Part shown: one piece after another, positions 4,623-8,145 of the stretch
How the letters are laid out: the number at the start of each line of letters is the position of its first letter
How positions within the stretch are numbered: the stretch's first letter is position 1
Origin: Gammaproteobacteria bacterium
GTDB taxonomy: Bacteria > Pseudomonadota > Gammaproteobacteria > Xanthomonadales > Xanthomonadaceae
NCBI GenBank assembly: GCA_012510865.1
Contig: JAAZHF010000051.1
Location: 1 to 8,145 of the forward strand
DNA length: 8,145 nucleotides
Reading direction: 5' to 3'
Translations under genes and position numbers: made by a program
The notes under the pieces: model-generated
Seen by the model: the letters and a program-made list of their open reading frames with translations, nothing else
Database searches by the model: none
What the model was told of the DNA's origin: nothing

Positions 4623-5939
4623 TCAGTCGGCAGGCCGCCCCGGCGGCGCGGAGGGCAGGTCTCCGGCCAGGGTCCAGGCAAGGTCCCGGCCCTCGCGATC
4701 GCGCGCGATCCGCAGGCAGGCCGGGACGCCGGTCCCGAAGGGCTGCACGTCGGCGGCATCCTCTCCGGGCAGTGCGCAGGGCAGGACGTAGAGGCCGCCG
4801 AGGTCGATGCTGCGGCGCGCGTCCCGGCCCGCCAGGTCGCCGACGTCCGCGATCCGTCCGCCGCGCCAGGACAGCGGATCGTCGAAGCGCAGCAGCAGGT
4901 CCGCGCGCGCCGGCGGCTGGCCCGGCAGGACCAGGGTGCCTCCGTGCAGCAGCAGGTCGGGCCACACCGCGCCGTTCTCCGGAAGTTCCTCGTAGGCCGC
5001 GTGCGGCATGTCCGCGTGCGCGCCGGTGGCGATCGCGTCCAGCGCGGCCACCAGGGCCAGGAAATTGAGCTTGCGCAGGCGCTGCTTGCCGGCGTCGCCC
5101 TCGATGCCGCCGGACTCGACCAGGATCGTGGCCACGCCCGAGGCGGCGGTCAGGTCGCCGAAGGCGCGCGGGTTGAAGGTGTCGTCCCATTTCGCGATGT
5201 GCCCGGCGATATACGGCTCGAGCGCGGCGCGGATCGCCACCGACACGCCGATGGCGCGGGCGCGCGGCGCGTCGACCTCGCGGGCTTCGTTGAAGGCCGG
5301 GGCGAGCAGGGCGACGGCCGTGCCGCGCCCGGAGTCGCCGACGCGGTAGCCGGCCTGCTGGTCGTGCAGGTTGAAGCCGAAGGCGGGGCGCAGTCGCTCG
5401 CGCAGCGCGTGCAGCGCACGGCCCTCGGGCGTGGCCAGGGCGCGCGCGTCGCGGTTGATGTCGATGCCCTGGGCGTTGCGGCGCTGGAAGCGCGCGGCGC
5501 CGTCCGGGTTGACGATCGGCATGAAGTGCAGGCGCACCTGCCTGCGCAGGCGATCGACGAGCGGGTCGTCCGGATGCTCGCCCAGGAAGCGGAACAGGTC
5601 GGCCAGCGCCATGGTCGCGGTGCTCTCGTCGCCGTGCATCTGCGACCACAGCAGCACGCCAGTCTCGCCGCTGCCCCAGGCGACGTGGCGCAGGGGTCGG
5701 CCCTCGGCGCTCCGGCCCAGCGCCTCGACCTGGAAGCCGCGCTCGCCGGCGGCGAGGGGCAGCGCGATCGACCACCAGTGCTCCGGCTGGAAGCGCCGGT
5801 CCTCGAGGCCATCGACGCGCAGCCGCGCGTCGTACAGCGTGTCGATCCGCCCGAGCCAGTCGGGCGGCGCCGGTGTGGGTCCGGCGAGGCCGGCCGACGA
5901 CAGCAGCAGGCCGAGCAGCAGGGCGAGGGCGCGGGGCAT
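4623..5939 (-). CDS. Secreted zinc carboxypeptidase (peptidase family M14)
   Basis: A 438-residue precursor with a Sec signal peptide (MPRALALLLGLLLSSAGLAG, cleavage near residue 20). The M14 catalytic domain spans about 50-300. Zinc ligands are His102 and Glu105 in MHGDEST (HxxE) and His192 in FNLHDQQ. VNPDGAARFQRRN (143-155) with GIDINRD (158-164) is the substrate-carboxylate region, and Glu275 in ILVESGG is the general base. All catalytic positions are present. The last 130 residues form an additional, mostly beta, C-terminal region that I do not recognise. It should act in the periplasm or outside the cell, removing C-terminal residues from peptides; relatives acting on gamma-D-Glu cell-wall peptides exist, but the specificity cannot be read here. 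The ATG has AAGGAG (5952-5947) seven bases upstream. The gene is divergent from the amidohydrolase gene and convergent with the DUF4142 gene, 15 bases apart. Confidence 0.85.
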   Translation of the reverse strand: MPRALALLLGLLLSSAGLAGPTPAPPDWLGRIDTLYDARLRVDGLEDRRFQPEHWWSIALPLAAGERGFQVEALGRSAEGRPLRHVAWGSGETGVLLWSQMHGDESTATMALADLFRFLGEHPDDPLVDRLRRQVRLHFMPIVNPDGAARFQRRNAQGIDINRDARALATPEGRALHALRERLRPAFGFNLHDQQAGYRVGDSGRGTAVALLAPAFNEAREVDAPRARAIGVSVAIRAALEPYIAGHIAKWDDTFNPRAFGDLTAASGVATILVESGGIEGDAGKQRLRKLNFLALVAALDAIATGAHADMPHAAYEELPENGAVWPDLLLHGGTLVLPGQPPARADLLLRFDDPLSWRGGRIADVGDLAGRDARRSIDLGGLYVLPCALPGEDAADVQPFGTGVPACLRIARDREGRDLAWTLAGDLPSAPPGRPAD

Positions 5940-5965
5940 GGGCGATCTCCTTGCGGTGGACCTGC

Positions 5966-5993
5966 ATCCTGCGCGGCGACCGGGCGCTGTCAA
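5966..5993 (-). promoter_or_regulatory. Promoter of the M14 carboxypeptidase gene
   Basis: On the minus strand a perfect TTGACA (5993-5988) is followed after 16 bases by CAGGAT (5971-5966, three of six matches). The predicted start near 5959 gives a 20-base leader carrying the AAGGAG ribosome binding site. The -35 box is exact; the -10 box is weak. Confidence 0.5.
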
Positions 5994-6016
5994 GCCGCGA
6001 CCGCCTTCGCTAAGGT
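5987..6016 (+). promoter_or_regulatory. Promoter of the amidohydrolase gene
   Basis: CTGTCA (5987-5992, four of six matches to TTGACA) is followed after 18 bases by TAAGGT (6011-6016), of the TANNNT form. The start would be near 6023, leaving a 25-base leader with GGAGG (6037-6041). The -35 box overlaps the TTGACA of the divergent promoter on the other strand. Confidence 0.45.
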
Positions 6017-6047
6017 GTCGGCCTTGTTTTCCTGGCGGAGGCGGGCG

Positions 6048-7649
6048 ATGCAGGGACAGTCGTGGACCCGGCGCGGGGTGCTGGCGGCGATGGCCGCGGG
6101 CGCGGCCTGCGCGGTGCTGCCACCGGGTGCGCGCGGGACGGGCGCGGCGCCCGCGGCCGGAGGCCTGGTGTTCCGCGACGTGCGCGTGGTCGATGGCACC
6201 GGCGCGCCGGCCCGCGCCGCCGACGTGCTGGTCCGCGGCGGGCGGGTCGAGCGCATCGGGTCGGTGTCCGCGGCGGAGGCGCGCGGGCTGCGCACGGTCG
6301 AGGGCGGCGGCCGCGTGCTTGCACCCGGTTTCATCGACCTGCACGCGCACGGCAATCCGCTGGAGCAGTCGTATGCGCCCTTCCTGGCGATGGGCGTGAC
6401 CACGGTGGTGCTGGGCCAGGACGGCGGCAGCCCGGCGCTTCCCGGCGAGGGCACCGGCGCCGACGCGCTGGCGAAGTGGATGGACGCGGTCGCGGGCGCC
6501 GCTCCCGACATCAACGTCGCCACCCTGTCCGGGCACGGCGCGCTGCGGCGACGCGCGGGCATCGACGACGGCACGCGCGATCCCTCCGACGCGCAGCTGC
6601 AGCGCATGCGGGACATCCTCGACGCCGACCTGCACGCAGGCGCCTTCGGCATGTCGACCGGGCTCGAGTACGTGCCGGGGCGGTACGCGGGCACGCGCGA
6701 GCTCGCCGGGCTCGGCCCGGTGATCGCCCGCCACGACGGCGTGGCCATGAGCCACATGCGCTCCGAGGACGCCGGCGACGTGCGCGACTCGATCCGCGAG
6801 CTGGTCGCGGCCAGCGGCCCGGCGCGCGCGCACGTCTCGCACCTGAAGATGGTGTACGGCAAGGGCGAAGGCGAGGCCGAGGCGCTGCTGCGCTTCCTCG
6901 GCGAGGTGCGCCCGTCGGGCCCCCCGCTCACCGCCGACGCCTATCCCTACGCGGCCAGCTATACCGGGGTGGCGATCCTGTTCCCCGAATGGGCGCTGCC
7001 GCCCGCCGACTACGCCGCGGTGCGCCGCGCGCGCGGCGACGAGCTGCGCGCGTGGCTCGACCAGCGGATGCGGAAGCGCGGGGGGCCGGAGGCGCTGCTG
7101 TTCGGCACCGGTCCGCACGCCGGGCGCACGCTGGCCCAGGTGGCCGATGAAGCGGGCCGCCCGTTCCCCGACGTGCTGCTGGACATCGGGCCCGGCGGCG
7201 GCCAGGCGGCGCACTTCGTGATGGATCCGGCGCTGCAGGACCGGCTGCTTCTGGACCCGCGCGTGGCCGTGGCTTCCGACGGCTCGCCCGGCGGCAGCCA
7301 TCCCCGCGGCGCGGGCACGTTCGCCAAGTGGATCGAGGAGTTCGCGGGGCGCACTCCGCGGGTGCCGCTGGAGGAAGCGGTGCGCAAGGCGACCACGCTG
7401 CCGGCGTCGATCCTCGGCCTGCGCGGACGCGGCATCGTGCGCGCCGGCGCGAGCGCCGACCTGGTGCTGTTCGACCCGGCGCGCGTTCGCGCCCGCGCCG
7501 ACTACGTCGACCCGACCGCGATGGCCGAGGGATTCGACCTGGTGCTAGTCAACGGACGAATCGCGCGCGCGGGCGGCGAACCGGTCGCGCGCGCCGGGCG
7601 CATGCTGCGCCGCGGGGGCGCTGCGCAGGCGGCCGCCGCGCTCGGGTAG
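6048..7649 (+). CDS. D-aminoacylase-like amidohydrolase with Tat signal
   Basis: A 533-residue amidohydrolase-superfamily enzyme related to N-acyl-D-amino-acid deacylases, which hydrolyse N-acyl-D-amino acids to the free D-amino acid. The small beta domain (GLVFRDVRVVDGTGAPARAA, from 39) leads to the metal motif PGFIDLHAH (His99, His101). Family blocks follow: GMSTGLEYVPGRYA, SHMRSED with His236, VSHLK with His265, ADAYPYAASYTG, and ASDGSPGG with Asp411. At the position where classical D-aminoacylases carry the metal-bridging Cys (NCG after TTVV), this protein reads GQDGG, with Asp125. The N-terminus WTRRGVLAAMAAGAACAV is a twin-arginine-type signal, so folded, metal-loaded export is predicted. 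The ATG has GGAGG six bases upstream. The TAG stop lies inside the -10 box proposed for the next gene. The exact substrate is not readable; a different N-acyl or dipeptide substrate is possible. Confidence 0.8.
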   Translation: MQGQSWTRRGVLAAMAAGAACAVLPPGARGTGAAPAAGGLVFRDVRVVDGTGAPARAADVLVRGGRVERIGSVSAAEARGLRTVEGGGRVLAPGFIDLHAHGNPLEQSYAPFLAMGVTTVVLGQDGGSPALPGEGTGADALAKWMDAVAGAAPDINVATLSGHGALRRRAGIDDGTRDPSDAQLQRMRDILDADLHAGAFGMSTGLEYVPGRYAGTRELAGLGPVIARHDGVAMSHMRSEDAGDVRDSIRELVAASGPARAHVSHLKMVYGKGEGEAEALLRFLGEVRPSGPPLTADAYPYAASYTGVAILFPEWALPPADYAAVRRARGDELRAWLDQRMRKRGGPEALLFGTGPHAGRTLAQVADEAGRPFPDVLLDIGPGGGQAAHFVMDPALQDRLLLDPRVAVASDGSPGGSHPRGAGTFAKWIEEFAGRTPRVPLEEAVRKATTLPASILGLRGRGIVRAGASADLVLFDPARVRARADYVDPTAMAEGFDLVLVNGRIARAGGEPVARAGRMLRRGGAAQAAAALG

Positions 7650-7659
7650 CATCCAGGCA
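7647..7659 (+). promoter_or_regulatory. Leaderless-type -10 element before the DUF3228 gene
   Basis: TAGCAT (7647-7652) places its seventh downstream base exactly at the A of the ATG at 7659, the same geometry as at 522-534. Its first three bases are the stop codon of the preceding gene. No -35 match is seen 16-18 bases upstream, and the only purine run (AGG, 7655-7657) is one base from the ATG, too close to serve as a ribosome binding site. Read-through from the amidohydrolase gene is the alternative. Confidence 0.4.
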
Positions 7660-8145
7660 TGTCCATCGTCCTGACCGATTTCGCGCGCGGGCGCCTGTTC
7701 CCACGCGAGCCTCGCCGCAACACCATCCAGGACTGCGGTCCCGAAGGCTTCGAGCGCCACCTCAACGAGGTCCCGCCCTTGGCCGTGCTCGACGGCTACG
7801 CGCCGTTCTGCAAGCTGCACGTGCATCGCAACTGGACCTCGACCCGCTGCCTCGCGGTCCCGATCACCGCCGCCAACCGGCACCTGCTGCGCTCGGACTA
7901 CGAGGCGCGCACCCGCGACGAACTGCCGGTGCTGGTGCGCTGGTTCGAAGGCCTCGAGCCGCCGGTGGCGAACTACCTCATCGCGATCCTCTACGACCGC
8001 GGGCAGCTGGCGAAGGAAGGCACGCGCATCGACGCCGACTGGGGCGTCGTCGGCTGCATGTACACCGCCGAGCCGGTCGAGACGCCGATGGCGCCGATCA
8101 CCATGATGCGCAATGCGCTGGGGGTGGACGAGGGCGGCTCGGGGG
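7659..8145 (+). CDS. DUF3228 family protein (partial, C-terminus outside window)
   Basis: The first 162 residues of a soluble protein that I recognise as DUF3228. Conserved-looking blocks are TDFARGRLFPREPRRNTIQD (6-25), LDGYAPFCKLHVHRNWTSTR (44-63), ELPVLVRWFEGLEPPVANYL, IDADWGVVGCMYTAEP, and MAPITMMRNALGVDEGG near the window edge. No signal peptide or membrane segment is present, so it is probably cytosolic. The function of the family is unknown; the paired His54 and His56 and the Asp/Glu-rich later part could suggest metal binding, which is speculation. It begins nine bases after the amidohydrolase stop on the same strand, so co-transcription is possible in addition to its own -10 element. 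The frame is open to the last base; family members are usually somewhat longer, so little should be missing. Confidence 0.8.
   Translation, partial: MSIVLTDFARGRLFPREPRRNTIQDCGPEGFERHLNEVPPLAVLDGYAPFCKLHVHRNWTSTRCLAVPITAANRHLLRSDYEARTRDELPVLVRWFEGLEPPVANYLIAILYDRGQLAKEGTRIDADWGVVGCMYTAEPVETPMAPITMMRNALGVDEGGSG

Noticed and set aside
3952..4791. Continuation of the 3820 ORF to 323 residues as a real protein
   Set aside because: After about residue 44 the composition is that of a shadow frame over the DUF4142 gene and the end of the M14 gene, with no recognisable domain.
4944..6047. Upstream extension of the amidohydrolase frame to 901 residues
   Set aside because: The extension is antisense to the M14 gene. 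The Tat signal and GGAGG fix the start at 6048.
5940..7301. Upstream extension of the M14 peptidase frame to 892 residues
   Set aside because: The extra part is antisense to the amidohydrolase. The signal peptide and AAGGAG fix the start at 5939.

Overview
The window looks like chromosomal DNA from a very GC-rich gammaproteobacterium. The most likely source is the Lysobacter/Luteimonas/Xanthomonas branch (Xanthomonadaceae). This rests on the strong G/C bias at third codon positions, on -10 elements of the form TANNNT lying just upstream of genes, on Gram-negative export features (Tat and Sec signals, an outer-membrane barrel ending in Phe), and on protein families that I recognise from that group. 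The taxonomic call is inference; there is no rRNA or other marker gene here. I see no tRNA, rRNA, CRISPR array, insertion sequence, phage gene or integrase.

Layout. At the left edge a DUF1801 protein runs leftward off the window (1-390, minus). Divergent from it, a two-gene operon at 534-1639 encodes a lipoate-protein ligase split into two polypeptides: a small C-terminal (accessory) domain protein, then the catalytic protein, overlapping by GTGA. Next come an outer-membrane beta-barrel protein (1839-2543) closed by a perfect hairpin, and a Tat-exported LD-carboxypeptidase of family S66 (2688-3725). A 306-base stretch (3726-4031) has no intact gene but holds a strong ribosome binding site with a truncated small membrane ORF and two strong inverted repeats. 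It leads into a DUF4142 protein with an N-terminal membrane segment (4032-4607).

A secreted zinc carboxypeptidase of family M14 (4623-5939, minus) converges on the DUF4142 gene with a 15-base gap. It is divergent from a Tat-exported D-aminoacylase-like amidohydrolase (6048-7649), and the 108-base gap between those two can be read as back-to-back promoters with overlapping -35 elements. A DUF3228 protein starts 9 bases after the amidohydrolase and runs off the right edge (7659-8145).

How the genes may work together. The S66 carboxypeptidase, the M14 carboxypeptidase and the D-aminoacylase-like enzyme are all predicted to act outside the cytoplasm on peptides, in two cases from families that handle D-amino acids. 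A loose role in trimming cell-wall peptides and releasing D-amino acids is plausible, but they are not one operon. The lipoate ligase pair is a separate function: attaching lipoate to 2-oxoacid dehydrogenase or GcvH domains.

The most distinctive points are the bipartite lipoate ligase in a bacterium, two probable leaderless promoters with identical -10-to-ATG geometry (one with the upstream stop codon inside the -10 box), and the truncated small ORF before the DUF4142 gene. I see no clear evidence of a wholly new multi-gene system.
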